Shown: positions 27,724-37,529 of the stretch, one piece after another
Layout: each line of letters opens with the position of its first letter
Position numbering within the stretch: the stretch's first letter is position 1
Assembly: GCF_000380045.1 (NCBI RefSeq)
Contig: NZ_KB904358.1
Location: forward strand, 103-64,102
Direction of reading: 5' to 3'
From: Streptococcus marimammalium DSM 18627
GTDB lineage: Bacteria; Bacillota; Bacilli; Lactobacillales; Streptococcaceae
Length of the DNA: 64,000 bases
The notes under the pieces: generated by a model
What the model was told of the DNA's origin: nothing
Databases searched by the model: none
What the model saw: only the letters and a program-made list of their open reading frames with translations
Translations under genes and position numbers: made by a program

Positions 27724-28212
27724 ATGTATACAACATAATTTGAATTGATGTCAGAAAACCACTGTATTGTTCAAATTATTAAAGATTTTGATTTTTCTGT
27801 CTATGTTCTCATTGAAGATACTTTTAGAAGAGCAGAATGACATAAAGACCATCCATTTTTATTTCCTGAAATCTACAAAACGGAACAAGAATTTCAAAAA
27901 GACAACCCCGACTATAATTTAATAAAACTTACTATTTTCCCACTTTTTGATATGAAAACTAGTAATGAAAAAAACCTTGAAGAATTTGAATGGCTTGCTT
28001 CAAATCTTATTGAACATAGACCTAAAACAGCTCATACAGTTGTTTGGCCTGATGATGAGATGCTAAAAAAATCATATCATACCATGGATTTAATAACTAT
28101 TGAGAACAGAGATATTATTTATAATAGAATTCTATCTTTTGCAGATCATCCTATTAAGGTAAAATCAATTCCAGGGCATTTGAAAGCCAATATATTACCA
28201 AAAGAAAAATAA
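27724..28212 (+). pseudogene. Unknown 162-residue protein gene with two nonsense codons
   Basis: A good ribosome site (AAGGAGCG) and ATG at 27724 open one continuous reading frame to 28212, broken only by TAA at 27736 and TGA at 27838. Sense versions would be one base away (CAA, TGG). The readable product includes HKDHPFLFPEIYKTEQEF and a soluble acidic C-terminus. An ATG at 27952 could give an 86-residue fragment. I do not recognise the family; its position after a YezG-like gene suggests another immunity-type protein. Confidence 0.7.
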
Positions 28213-28238
28213 GTTTAAAAGCCATTCCAAAAAATAAA

Positions 28239-28267
28239 TAATCCCTTAGAAAATGCCTAAGGGATTA
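28239..28267. terminator. Bidirectional hairpin between convergent pseudogenes
   Basis: TAATCCCTTAG pairs with CTAAGGGATTA (11 bp) around a 7-nt loop, followed on the plus strand by CTTTT. Confidence 0.7.
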
Positions 28268-28327
28268 CTTTTGCAGGAAACTATTTTAATATAAGAGCTA
28301 AATATCTTTTCTTGATAAAATGTGACA

Positions 28328-28966
28328 TTACTTTGAAGCAAACATAGCAAGTTGCATCACGTACTTAATCGGTAAGGCAGGATGCTTCATTTGGTTAAAA
28401 TCGCCCGCAAAAAATAAATCCTTTTGAGGATAGTAAAATGCAAACGAACCAGTAGAGCCACTATGCCCAATTAACTCACCCTGTCCTTGAAAAAGTGTTG
28501 CTAATCCTCCCATCTTTATTCTCATGAAGCCGCCACCATATTGAATAGGAAACATGGACAATTGAAGAGGTTTATACTTTTCAAACGTCTCAAACAAGCT
28601 ATCATCAAACAGTTTTCCTTGGAAAAAAGCTCTGATAAATAGCATCAAATCTTTTATCGTTGAGACGCAACCACCGCTTGCCTTACTTGAAATGATAAAT
28701 TGAGGCCTATCAAGAAGTGTCTTGCCATAATAAACCTGAGGGATATGTTCTTTTTTTGAGACAGGTAGATAGGTATCATTCATCCCAAGTTTTGAAAAAA
28801 TATCGTCTAAAAAGACTTGTTCCAATGGTCGTTTTGTCACTTGCTCAATAATATCACCAAGAATATCATAATTAATATCAGCATAATAAGCTTTGACATC
28901 ATTTCCAGGTGCAAAATGAGCATCAACCGCTTTGACTTCAATCTGAGCAGATTTTTCTTTGGATGT
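28328..28966 (-). pseudogene. Serine hydrolase lacking its N-terminal, nucleophile-bearing half
   Basis: The frame is open from a stop at 28967 to 28328 and reads like the C-terminal two thirds of a class C beta-lactamase-type hydrolase: HFAPGNDVKAYYADINYDILGDIIEQV (YxN-equivalent region), ASGGCVSTIKDL, and IGHSGSTGSF (KTG-equivalent). The N-terminal part with the SxxK nucleophile is missing, and no start codon with a ribosome site is present. A GTG at 28840 could start a non-catalytic 170-residue piece. Homologous in type, but not identical, to the intact gene at 10473. Confidence 0.75.
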
Positions 28967-28985
28967 TTAAAATTTAAAAACATTA

Positions 28986-29183
28986 CTAAAATATATCTGT
29001 AAGAAATTGCCAAATTGTATAAATTGAGCTAAGGAGTAGCCAAACTTTAAGCAAAAATATTCTAATTTTAATATTTTTAGTTTGTTTTTTTTGTTTGAAA
29101 GATTGCAAAATCCTATAAAAAGCATATATCATAATCAGCATAGGAAGTTGCATCCAAAAAGCTGATAATATTGTTTTAATCAT
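28986..29183 (-). CDS. Small two-span membrane protein, 65 residues
   Basis: MIKTILSAFW followed by two hydrophobic segments separated by a very basic loop (QKKQTKNIKIR). GGGGG stands at the right distance before the ATG. It is the third of three consecutive small membrane-protein genes (29569 to 28986) that may be co-transcribed. The family is not recognised. It could belong to a bacteriocin/immunity-type or regulatory peptide cluster, but there is no direct evidence. Confidence 0.55.
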   Translation of the reverse strand: MIKTILSAFWMQLPMLIMIYAFYRILQSFKQKKQTKNIKIRIFLLKVWLLLSSIYTIWQFLTDIF

Positions 29184-29200
29184 CTAAATACCCCCTACTC

Positions 29201-29353
29201 TTATTTAAGTTGTGGCAGTGTTTGATTAATTAATCTCAAACCGTTGTCGAGATATTGTCCTATTGCTTCAAAACCGCTACGGATAAACATACCTATTATT
29301 ATTGATGAAATAATAATGCTTAAACAAATGAGATAAACATCATTTTTTTTCAT
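29201..29353 (-). CDS. 50-residue single-span peptide
   Basis: GGAGGTG precedes the ATG at 29351-29353. The product begins MKKNDVYLICLS, has one strong membrane helix, then an amphipathic C-terminus (FEAIGQYLDNGLRLINQ). Seventeen bases separate it from the next small gene. The strong ribosome site argues that it is real. Not recognised; membrane-peptide toxin, bacteriocin-like or regulatory peptide are all possible. Confidence 0.6.
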   Translation of the reverse strand: MKKNDVYLICLSIIISSIIIGMFIRSGFEAIGQYLDNGLRLINQTLPQLK

Positions 29354-29383
29354 AATTTCACCTCCTATAAATACTTATTAATA

Positions 29384-29569
29384 TTACAACTTATTTTTTC
29401 TTTCATAATACCATAAAGTTAAAAATGCAAAAAAACCTGCAAAGAAAGCTGATGCTCCACTTCTTAAATCCTCATTAAACATTCTGAATATAAGCAGATA
29501 TAATAGTGTTGCATAAGCAATATAAGTAAATATATAACTAATCATCCAAGTAATAAATTTCTTAGACAT
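29384..29569 (-). CDS. Small two-span membrane protein, 61 residues
   Basis: I place the start at the ATG 29567-29569, five bases after AGGTGG; a GTG nine bases earlier would overlap the ribosome site. Two hydrophobic segments flank FNEDLRSGASA, with a basic C-terminus (YYERKNKL). First gene of a three-gene set of small membrane proteins. Unknown function. Confidence 0.55.
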   Translation of the reverse strand: MSKKFITWMISYIFTYIAYATLLYLLIFRMFNEDLRSGASAFFAGFFAFLTLWYYERKNKL

Positions 29570-29698
29570 AAATTCCACCTCATTCCCAAAATTGCAACCA
29601 TTTGTTTGATTTTAATTTTAGTAAAAGTTGATTATCCTTTTGAGTTACTAAAACAATAGTGTGTGCCACTCAATTTGTTGCTTATAATCATCAATCTG

Positions 29699-29723
29699 AA
29701 CCTTATTACTCTCTAATAAGGTT
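29699..29723. terminator. 10-bp perfect hairpin downstream of mcrC
   Basis: AACCTTATTA pairs with TAATAAGGTT around CTCTC. It lies about 75 bp after the mcrC stop on the minus strand; the T tract is better on the plus strand. A possible terminator. Confidence 0.4.
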
Positions 29724-29796
29724 ATTTTATCTTGTTTATATCAAAAGTAATATGTTTAAAATAATCTCTCAAAATAGAATAAGTAAGAGCATATTT

Positions 29797-31068
29797 TTAA
29801 AAAGTTAGTGTTTTCAATTCATCTTCAGAGTTTTGTATTTGTGAAACAAACTCTTGATAATTACTATATTCTTGAGGGATAAAGAACTTGTAAGAAAAGA
29901 GTTCTCCTCCCCCATAAAGCTCTCCTAAAGTAGTATACCCTTTATCCTTTTCAATATCAGTCGGTTGAAGAAAACCTCCTTTTTGAGATGTCAAAAGATG
30001 AATATAAGTGATCAACTGATTATAGTCATTACGTTTATCAATCTTTCTTTTATATTTTGTATCGATTGGAGCACCCTTAAAGACAAAATCAGGATAACGA
30101 TGCTGTTGTTTGTCTTTTATCGGATGACTAAATACATTTAAAGTATCTAATTCAACTTTTCGACCATAATGATGCCATTGTGTTATTTTCCAAATATACT
30201 CTTCCCATAACCATGCCACATCAATGATAATCCCGTAGATTTGATTTTCATCATTACCAAATCCCGTTTTTTCTTCCGTGAGAATTTTTAAACACAAACG
30301 TTGTAACAGTGCATATTCTTCAAAGTAACCTGATTTGACTGGGTTAGAAATATTTTTTTGGATGATATTTTCTCTATCCAAACGATTATAAGAAGTCGTC
30401 ACCCTCTTAATAGTTCTAACATTTTCTTTAGTCGTTTCATTTTCAACAAGTAGAAACTCTTTTTCCTGTTGAATCTTTTCAACCGTATGACGAATCAACT
30501 CTGTCATTTGATTATCATAACTAAATTCCCTGGTATTATAAGCTACTTTACCAACAAATGGCATATTTTTCTTAATATGAGTTGCTATATCTATGGGTCC
30601 CTTAACATTAGCATCATTATAGGATTGCTTAACATACTCTTTATAAATACCTTTCATCAATGCTTCGTTTAGATAGTAAGGAAATAAAAATAGTAACAAA
30701 TCATAATAGGACATTTCGTGAGAAGAAGAGTTATTACTTTCCACAATATTATAATGAAGTACTTGTTGCATCATGTACCTTAAAAAATAATCTTCTTGAC
30801 CCTCTTTAGTGAATCTAGAATTAATACGAATATCGTTTGTCCCATCTCCGATAATACCGACAACATTCCCCGTCCAGATAGTATCATTTTTTTGATAAAA
30901 AATAACATTATCGTTATCTAAATCACAGGATTCTGATAATTGCTGTGGAAAAATAATAAAATTGTCTTTGGAGAGAAGAGATAAATCCTTATTAACTAGT
31001 TTCTTAATTATCTCATTATCACCTAATTGACCTATATTTGAATTATCTTTCAAAATATGAGAACCCAT
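29797..31068 (-). CDS. mcrC: McrC-like restriction endonuclease subunit
   Basis: The 423-residue protein resembles McrC, the nuclease partner of the McrB GTPase in modification-dependent restriction. The PD-(D/E)xK active site appears as YPDFVFKG...IDTKYKR near residues 338-353, after the alpha-helical region typical of the family. The ATG lies only a few bases after the stop of the McrB remnant. McrB is missing apart from its tail, so the system should be inactive although mcrC itself is open. Confidence 0.85.
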   Translation of the reverse strand: MGSHILKDNSNIGQLGDNEIIKKLVNKDLSLLSKDNFIIFPQQLSESCDLDNDNVIFYQKNDTIWTGNVVGIIGDGTNDIRINSRFTKEGQEDYFLRYMMQQVLHYNIVESNNSSSHEMSYYDLLLFLFPYYLNEALMKGIYKEYVKQSYNDANVKGPIDIATHIKKNMPFVGKVAYNTREFSYDNQMTELIRHTVEKIQQEKEFLLVENETTKENVRTIKRVTTSYNRLDRENIIQKNISNPVKSGYFEEYALLQRLCLKILTEEKTGFGNDENQIYGIIIDVAWLWEEYIWKITQWHHYGRKVELDTLNVFSHPIKDKQQHRYPDFVFKGAPIDTKYKRKIDKRNDYNQLITYIHLLTSQKGGFLQPTDIEKDKGYTTLGELYGGGELFSYKFFIPQEYSNYQEFVSQIQNSEDELKTLTF

Positions 31069-31071
31069 AGA

Positions 31072-31306
31072 CTAGTCCTCCTCAACAGAAAAGTATTCCT
31101 TTTTGAGTTCTTCAAGTTTATCACTAGCTTTGTGTTCTCCTCTAAAATAATCTTTCAATAGTGGCTGAATCTTGGTTTGCCACAATGGAGCATCATTTTC
31201 ATCTACCTCAGGAGAAACAGAATCCTTAAAATAACTTGCTCCAATATGATAATCTTCTGTAAGACCTCCAATAACAACACCTCTTTCAACTAGTATTATT
31301 AAAATA
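31072..31306 (-). pseudogene. mcrB: C-terminal remnant of McrB
   Basis: An open frame ending at 31072 reads VERGVVIGGL...YHIGASYFKD...PLWQTKIQPLLKDYFRGEHKASDK, which is the end of the McrB AAA+ GTPase. Upstream it enters AT-rich DNA and a stop. The DNA-recognition domain and the GTPase motifs are gone. Confidence 0.75.
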
Positions 31307-31359
31307 TATTATATCATAATGTATTTTTATTTTTTTATACAACACAACATAATATCATG

Positions 31360-31948
31360 TCATTCAACAGTTCTTCTAGCCAATTTATCTGAACGCCACA
31401 GATAACTAATAGCTAAAATAATCATGATGCCATAGATGACACTAATATCTCTAGATGATAGGTAAATCACTAAGGCTGAAAAAAAGAGTTTAGAAATAAT
31501 TTCCCCCATTTGAAAATAGGTGACCATGCCACCAAATAGAGTTGCTAACTTCGTTTCTTCAATATGATTGAAAATAATGGCTCCTATTTTCGGATTCAAA
31601 AAACTCACAAAGACATTAGAGAAAAAGTGAAACAGAATGACTAAATAGATATTTTGAAAATAAAAAGCTAGGAATATAGGTATAAGAGAACTCTTATCCA
31701 TAATGTCTTTACAATCGAATCCACCTTATTAATCATTCTGTCAGCCAGAAACCCAAACAAGATGGTAAATAAAATAGGCAATGTTTCTGAAATATTAATG
31801 ATTGGGCTAGATTACTATTTTTTAATACCACAAGATAGGTCATTAAAGCAAGGTAATACAACGTATCTCCAAAATTAGAAATTAAATCGGAGACCAAATG
31901 CGTCAAATAGATCTTATGACTAAAAAATTTTTCATTCTGATGTCTCAT
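31360..31948 (-). pseudogene. Frameshifted MFS transporter fragment
   Basis: The N-terminal part (MRHQNEKFFSHKIYLTHLVSDLISNFGDTLYYLALM) and the middle (ILFGFLADRMINKVDSIVKTLWIRVLL, containing the loop 2-3 motif GFLADR) and a later part (LIPIFLAFYFQNIYLVILF...) lie in different frames. At about 200 codons it is also much shorter than a full 400-residue MFS protein and lacks the second half. Therefore non-functional. Confidence 0.8.
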
Positions 31949-32119
31949 TTTTAAGTAGTTAACAATGGATACTACTAGCCATTTCTTTCATCATTATCAT
32001 AATAACTAATCAAAAAGTTAGACGACTCAGTGTCATTTGATTAATTCTATTATAGCATTCCCACAATCATTTTTATAAGCGTTTATGACTAACTTTTTAT
32101 AAAGTTCGTTTAACCTAAA

Positions 32120-32144
32120 AAAGAAGACCAAACTGGTCTTCTTT
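32120..32144 (-). terminator. Terminator of the L,D-transpeptidase gene
   Basis: AAAGAAGACCA and TGGTCTTCTTT form an 11-bp stem with an AAC loop, followed by six T on the minus strand. Confidence 0.9.
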
Positions 32145-32154
32145 AATTTCTAAC

Positions 32155-32844
32155 CTAATTAATTTGCACAGAAATAGCACTTGGAATATTTTCATAAAAC
32201 CATTTAGCTGTTTCTCTTGGCATCCTTACACACCCATGAGAACTTGGCATGCCAAGTCTGGCTGCTTCTTCAGGAATTTCATTACCATAACGATCAGTAG
32301 GTAAACTATGAAACAGATAAAGGCCGTGATCCTTAAAAGAGACCCAGTAATAAGCACCTTCACCAGAAGCTTCATTAAAGAAGAAATCGCCTCTTTCAGG
32401 CTCAATGATAAATTGACCAGTCGGTGTTGGACTATCTGGGGCGCCTGTTGAAACCGTCGTTGAAAAAATCACCTGATTGCCCGATAAAATGGACATCTTT
32501 TGTTCAGCAATAGAAACCTTAATCGATAAATCATTGTACTGAGCAAGGTCAGGGTAAAAAGACTCTTCCTGCCTAGGTACTTCAGTAGCTACTGAAGCCG
32601 TGTCCGCTACCTGTTCTGTCAGCGGTGTCTCTTCCTGAGTGGCTTCTACACTAGTCGTTGACGCCACAGAACTAGACACTTCTTTGTCCTCAGTCGACGT
32701 CTTTTTGGCAACAGTCACAGTAGGTTTACCCGTCTCTTTACCAGCACTTGCTTTCCCCAAGACCTGATAAGTAGCATACCCTCCAACCAAAAGAAACACT
32801 ACTACAATGATGATTAATGTTATAGGAAACCGCTTTTGACGCAT
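32155..32844 (-). CDS. L,D-transpeptidase (YkuD) with membrane anchor
   Basis: One N-terminal membrane helix (about 6-26), a Ser/Thr/Glu-rich linker (about 30-100), and a YkuD domain with the catalytic motif SSHGCVRM (His and Cys). It should cross-link or modify peptidoglycan outside the membrane. I prefer the ATG at 32842-32844 (229 residues), preceded by AGAGGG at eight bases; an in-frame ATG seven codons upstream has no ribosome site. Single gene with its own terminator. Confidence 0.9.
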   Translation of the reverse strand: MRQKRFPITLIIIVVVFLLVGGYATYQVLGKASAGKETGKPTVTVAKKTSTEDKEVSSSVASTTSVEATQEETPLTEQVADTASVATEVPRQEESFYPDLAQYNDLSIKVSIAEQKMSILSGNQVIFSTTVSTGAPDSPTPTGQFIIEPERGDFFFNEASGEGAYYWVSFKDHGLYLFHSLPTDRYGNEIPEEAARLGMPSSHGCVRMPRETAKWFYENIPSAISVQIN

Positions 32845-33043
32845 CCTTCTCACCCTCTCTATCATCCATTAACAATTGATTTGCTAACCTTTTCACATGT
32901 TCAACCATAGTATAAAACAAAAGAGAAATAATCGCAACGAAAAATGAAAGATTGACAGTAAGTCCTTTGTTTTAAGTATTAACAAGAAGTAATTTAACCT
33001 TTTAATTTTCAATATTAAACTCTAAAATTTCTTCTCAAAAAAA

Positions 33044-33472
33044 TTATTTGGAATTTATCTCAATATTTAATAAATAAAATAAATTCACTACTATCTTTAA
33101 AATCCAATAGAAACCTTCAATTATAATAGCTAAATAAAGCTGTTGATAAAGTTCTTCTGATAATCTATCTATCCTAATAATCAAGAATAAAACCAAAAAT
33201 AAAAAATAGAAAATCGCAAATCTATAATAAGATACTATTTTAAACCAATAGTTAGGATAATCCTTATCTTTACACTTATACAAAACAACTCTGATATTAG
33301 AAGAATATAACAGGGTAATAGAACTAATTAAAAAACCAATTATTATTGAAAAAAATTCAACAATATAGTCGATATTCAAAATTAGAAAAGGATTAATTAG
33401 ATAAGATGTTAGAATACTCAAAACTATTGAGCAACAAGTAAATTTTATATCTTTTTTACTTAACCAACTCAT
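33044..33472 (-). CDS. Four-span membrane protein, RexB-like by size and position
   Basis: 142 residues with four hydrophobic segments (about 8-28, 35-57, 84-104 and 113-135) and a basic middle loop (SSNIRVVLYKCKDKD). It overlaps the upstream gene by 17 bp, so the two are translated together. Lambda RexB has 144 residues, four spans, and follows rexA. No sequence motif confirms homology; the match is in architecture only. A membrane-depolarising effector is an inference. Confidence 0.6.
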   Translation of the reverse strand: MSWLSKKDIKFTCCSIVLSILTSYLINPFLILNIDYIVEFFSIIIGFLISSITLLYSSNIRVVLYKCKDKDYPNYWFKIVSYYRFAIFYFLFLVLFLIIRIDRLSEELYQQLYLAIIIEGFYWILKIVVNLFYLLNIEINSK

Positions 33473-34298
33473 CAGACAACCTTTCTATCTCACTACGTAT
33501 ACTTTCAAGTATGTTATTAAAAGCAAATTTCCCATTATTCTCTTTTTTAATATCCGTTAACTTAATTTTTTTAATAAACTCATCCTGATTTAACAATCGT
33601 TCAAAACCTTGCGAATCATTTCCTCTTATTAATAATCCTTTAATTTGAAATGCATTCTTTTCATTTATAAGATTTTTAACATATCTTATAAATCTTTTTA
33701 TTGACTCTTGTTTATATTCAATACTTATAACAACATCGTCTTCTGGTTTACCACCTATCATTTCTTCTAAATGGTAAGAACTTTTAGAATCACTTGAAAA
33801 TAAATCATTGGTTATTATAAAACGGATTTCAGATAATGTTTTTAGTTTATTAATAAATTCTTTCTCATCCACATAAATCCCTTTAATATCAACATCTAAT
33901 TTATTATCTAAATTTTTTAATATGTTTTTAAATATTTTTCTTTTTCTCAAGTCAGATATAAAAAATAACTGCCTATTATAATCATAAAAAGCAAAAAATT
34001 GTTCCATAAATTCTAACTCTTCTTCAGTTCTGGGATTTATTCTAACAGTTTTATTTCCAGGGTTATATACAGTTTCATCTCTAGGTTCTGTGCTACCATG
34101 CTCAATCATCCAAAAGATATAATTTTCAGTATTATCAATACTAATAGAAAACGCTTCTTTGTCCTTTGGATGTATTCTTATAGGCTCTTGTGTTGTCTTT
34201 AATTCATTGAAAAATTTTTTACTAGCTTTAATATTAAGTAATCCTGATTGTGGATTCATAATAGTCAATCTCCATATTGAAAAAGTCATCAATGACAT
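33456..34298 (-). CDS. Soluble sensor-like protein, RexA-like by size and position
   Basis: I choose the ATG at 34296-34298 (280 residues), nine bases after GGAGA; earlier GTG codons abut the ribosome site. No signal peptide or membrane helix. The N-terminal half is mixed (FSISIDNTENYIFWMIEHGS), the centre contains FYDYNRQLFFISDLRKRKIF, and the C-terminus is charged helix. Lambda RexA is 279 residues and also precedes a four-span partner. A relationship to RexA or to Kiwa KwaB (DUF4868) is possible but unproven. The low GC and lysine/asparagine richness suggest acquisition. Confidence 0.6.
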   Translation of the reverse strand: MSLMTFSIWRLTIMNPQSGLLNIKASKKFFNELKTTQEPIRIHPKDKEAFSISIDNTENYIFWMIEHGSTEPRDETVYNPGNKTVRINPRTEEELEFMEQFFAFYDYNRQLFFISDLRKRKIFKNILKNLDNKLDVDIKGIYVDEKEFINKLKTLSEIRFIITNDLFSSDSKSSYHLEEMIGGKPEDDVVISIEYKQESIKRFIRYVKNLINEKNAFQIKGLLIRGNDSQGFERLLNQDEFIKKIKLTDIKKENNGKFAFNNILESIRSEIERLSDELVK

Positions 34299-34603
34299 AC
34301 ACACCACTCTCCTTATATTTTAATCATAGTTTTAAAAGAATTAACTAAAATCTTTTTTTCTAGAAACAGAATTTCTTTACTCACATAATATCAAGATATA
34401 TTATAACATATAATATTTTCTAATGTTTTTTTATGCAAAAATTACTTTATTTTTTCTTTACATTCTCTCATTTTTATGTCAGTTCAGTTTCCCATTTTGT
34501 CTTCTCTCTTAAACATGGTATAATAGGCATTAGCTAAAAAGACCGTTCCTAAAGAACAGTCGAAAATTGATTTTAAGGATAAACAAAGGAGACACTAAAC
34601 ATC
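34299..34603. other. 305-bp intergenic region between the Rex-like module and ybaB
   Basis: Very AT-rich with no open frame worth calling. The right part holds the ybaB promoter: TTTTGT (34495-34500) and an extended -10 TGG-TATAAT (34516-34524). A small hairpin GAC-GTTC/GAAC-GTC around 34541-34562 lies in the ybaB leader. Confidence 0.5.
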
Positions 34604-34903
34604 ATGATGAATATGCAAAATGTGATGAGACAGGCACAAAAATTACAAAAACAAATGGAAAAGAAACAAGCTGAGTTAGCAGCTGCTACTTTTACCGGTA
34701 AATCAGCACAGGATCTAGTGGTTGCAACCTTTACTGGTGATAAACAACTGGTCTCAATTGATTTCAAGAGCGAGATTGTTGACCCAGAGGATATTGAAAC
34801 GCTTCAAGACATGACCATCCAAGCAGTCAATGATGCCTTGAAACAAATCGAAGACGAAACACAAAAAACCATGGGTGCCTTTGCTGGCAAGTTACCCTTC
34901 TAA
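34604..34903 (+). CDS. ybaB: YbaB/EbfC-family nucleoid-associated protein
   Basis: The 99-residue protein begins [25 protein letters not shown], the helical start typical of the family, followed by the central beta hairpin ([19 protein letters not shown]) and a C-terminal helix. Binds DNA as a dimer. GGAG precedes the ATG; single gene with promoter and terminator. Normal family length. Confidence 0.95.
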   Translation: MMNMQNVMRQAQKLQKQMEKKQAELAAATFTGKSAQDLVVATFTGDKQLVSIDFKSEIVDPEDIETLQDMTIQAVNDALKQIEDETQKTMGAFAGKLPF

Positions 34904-34907
34904 AACG

Positions 34908-34937
34908 AAAAAAGCTGAACTGAGTTCAGCTTTTTTT
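34908..34937. terminator. Bidirectional terminator between ybaB and the exonuclease gene
   Basis: AAAAAAGCTGAAC pairs with GTTCAGCTTTTTT around TGA; both flanks are suited to either direction. It overlaps the last bases of the convergent exonuclease gene. Confidence 0.9.
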
Positions 34938-35529
34938 ATTCGGATAGGATATCGGATAAATTTAAGTTTGCAAAAGGATTGTTAGTCACTTCCTCTTGTT
35001 TGTCTAAAAGTGCCGTATTATCATCAAATTCGCAAAACTTTTCATAGACAAGGGCTGTCATGCGTGCATCTTCAAGGCTATTATGGCTTTTCCCACTAAT
35101 CTCTAAAAACTTGGCAACAGTATGGAGCTGAAGATTACTAATCCCATTTAAGTCCTTACTGCGTCTTTTTTTAGCTTCCTCATAAACGTCAACCATGTAG
35201 TTTTCTCTCAGGTCCAACTCATGTGCCAACAAGAGCGGCAAATCACTTTTTTTAGCATTGTAGCCAATTAAAGGTGTTGACGCAACAAAGGTTTTAAAAT
35301 CAGCCATTACCTTTTCAATAACGGGAGCTTTTTTAATCTTGTCAGCAGTTATCCCCGTTAAACCATTAATAAAACTTTGTAAGGGGACATCTGTATAAAC
35401 ATAGGTATCAAACGTCGCAATCTCTTGGTGTTTATAATATTTCACCGCTGATACTTGGATAATATGACTGACATGATCAACCGTATTAAATTCCAAGTCA
35501 AAAGCGATATAAGTTTCTAAGTGTTCCAT
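34936..35529 (-). CDS. DnaQ-like 3'-5' exonuclease
   Basis: The 197-residue DEDDh exonuclease shows motif I IAFDLEFNT, motif II around PLIGYNAKKSDLPLL, and motif III HNSLEDARMTALVY. It resembles the proofreading subunit/RNase T superfamily but stands alone, so it may act in repair or RNA trimming. The gene lies 42 bp after the DUF536 gene on the same strand. Confidence 0.9.
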   Translation of the reverse strand: MEHLETYIAFDLEFNTVDHVSHIIQVSAVKYYKHQEIATFDTYVYTDVPLQSFINGLTGITADKIKKAPVIEKVMADFKTFVASTPLIGYNAKKSDLPLLLAHELDLRENYMVDVYEEAKKRRSKDLNGISNLQLHTVAKFLEISGKSHNSLEDARMTALVYEKFCEFDDNTALLDKQEEVTNNPFANLNLSDILSE

Positions 35530-35571
35530 AACATTTTCCTTATCTAAATAAAAAGCCTCCCATCAGAGACT

Positions 35572-36105
35572 TTATTTTCCAAATAAACGGGCAAAAAATC
35601 CTTTTTTTCTTGCATCTTGTTGTGCCTGCGTACGCTCAGCCTTATGTTTTGTTTCTTCCACCTTGTTTTTAGCTTCTTCAAGCTCTAAGAGTAGAGTTTC
35701 TTTTTCTTTCATAGCAGTCAGTGTTAATTGTTGTTGTTGGTCTAGTTGCTTGTCTTTCTCAGCAATTTGGACATCCTTAACACTCAATTGTTTATCTTTT
35801 TCAGCAATTTGAATGTCTTTTGCTTTAATCTGTTCATAGAGACGAGTGATTTCTGTATTTTTTTCATCCACTAAAATTTCAAGGAGTTCGCGTTGTTTTT
35901 CTTCTTCACTGATCGGCTCATCTTCAAAAATTGTTTTTTTATAAATTTCTTCAAGCTTAATAAGACCACTGCGGGTGACGACAGTAACTCCTTTATCATT
36001 TTTATCAACATCTTCCTCGGAAAGTGTCTTGACACGGTTATTGACTGCCTGACGGCTGACTCCTAAAATTTCAGCTAGTTCGCTGACTGTCTTTTCAATT
36101 GCCAT
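35572..36105 (-). CDS. DUF536 protein with HTH and coiled coil
   Basis: The 177-residue protein has an N-terminal winged HTH (TVSELAEILGVSRQAVNNRV), then a long charged coiled coil with an internal 14-residue repeat (DIQIAEKDKQLSVK / DVQIAEKDKQLDQQ), and a basic end (RKKGFFARLFGK). The architecture is that of DUF536 proteins, first known as plasmid replication-associated proteins of lactic acid bacteria and common in streptococcal chromosomes. Likely DNA-binding; role unknown. Confidence 0.85.
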   Translation of the reverse strand: MAIEKTVSELAEILGVSRQAVNNRVKTLSEEDVDKNDKGVTVVTRSGLIKLEEIYKKTIFEDEPISEEEKQRELLEILVDEKNTEITRLYEQIKAKDIQIAEKDKQLSVKDVQIAEKDKQLDQQQQLTLTAMKEKETLLLELEEAKNKVEETKHKAERTQAQQDARKKGFFARLFGK

Positions 36106-36175
36106 AATTTCCTCTTTATCCTGACATTATACTTATAAAAATAGTATCATAACCTTAGAATAATGTCAATTTTAG

Positions 36176-37483
<1,308 letters not shown>

Positions 37484-37497
37484 TGAAAAATTAAACA

Positions 37498-37529
37498 AAA
37501 AAGGACAGGTATGACTATCTGTCCTTTTT
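37498..37529. terminator. Bidirectional terminator between the flavoprotein and GNAT genes
   Basis: AAAAAGGACAG and CTGTCCTTTTT pair over 11 bp, with A and T tracts on both sides, between convergent genes. Confidence 0.9.

Noticed and set aside
28328..28840. Functional 170-residue beta-lactamase-like enzyme
   Set aside because: The frame continues upstream to a stop without an SxxK motif, so the nucleophile half is missing.
31360..31948. Two separate small membrane proteins
   Set aside because: They are consecutive parts of one MFS transporter in different frames.
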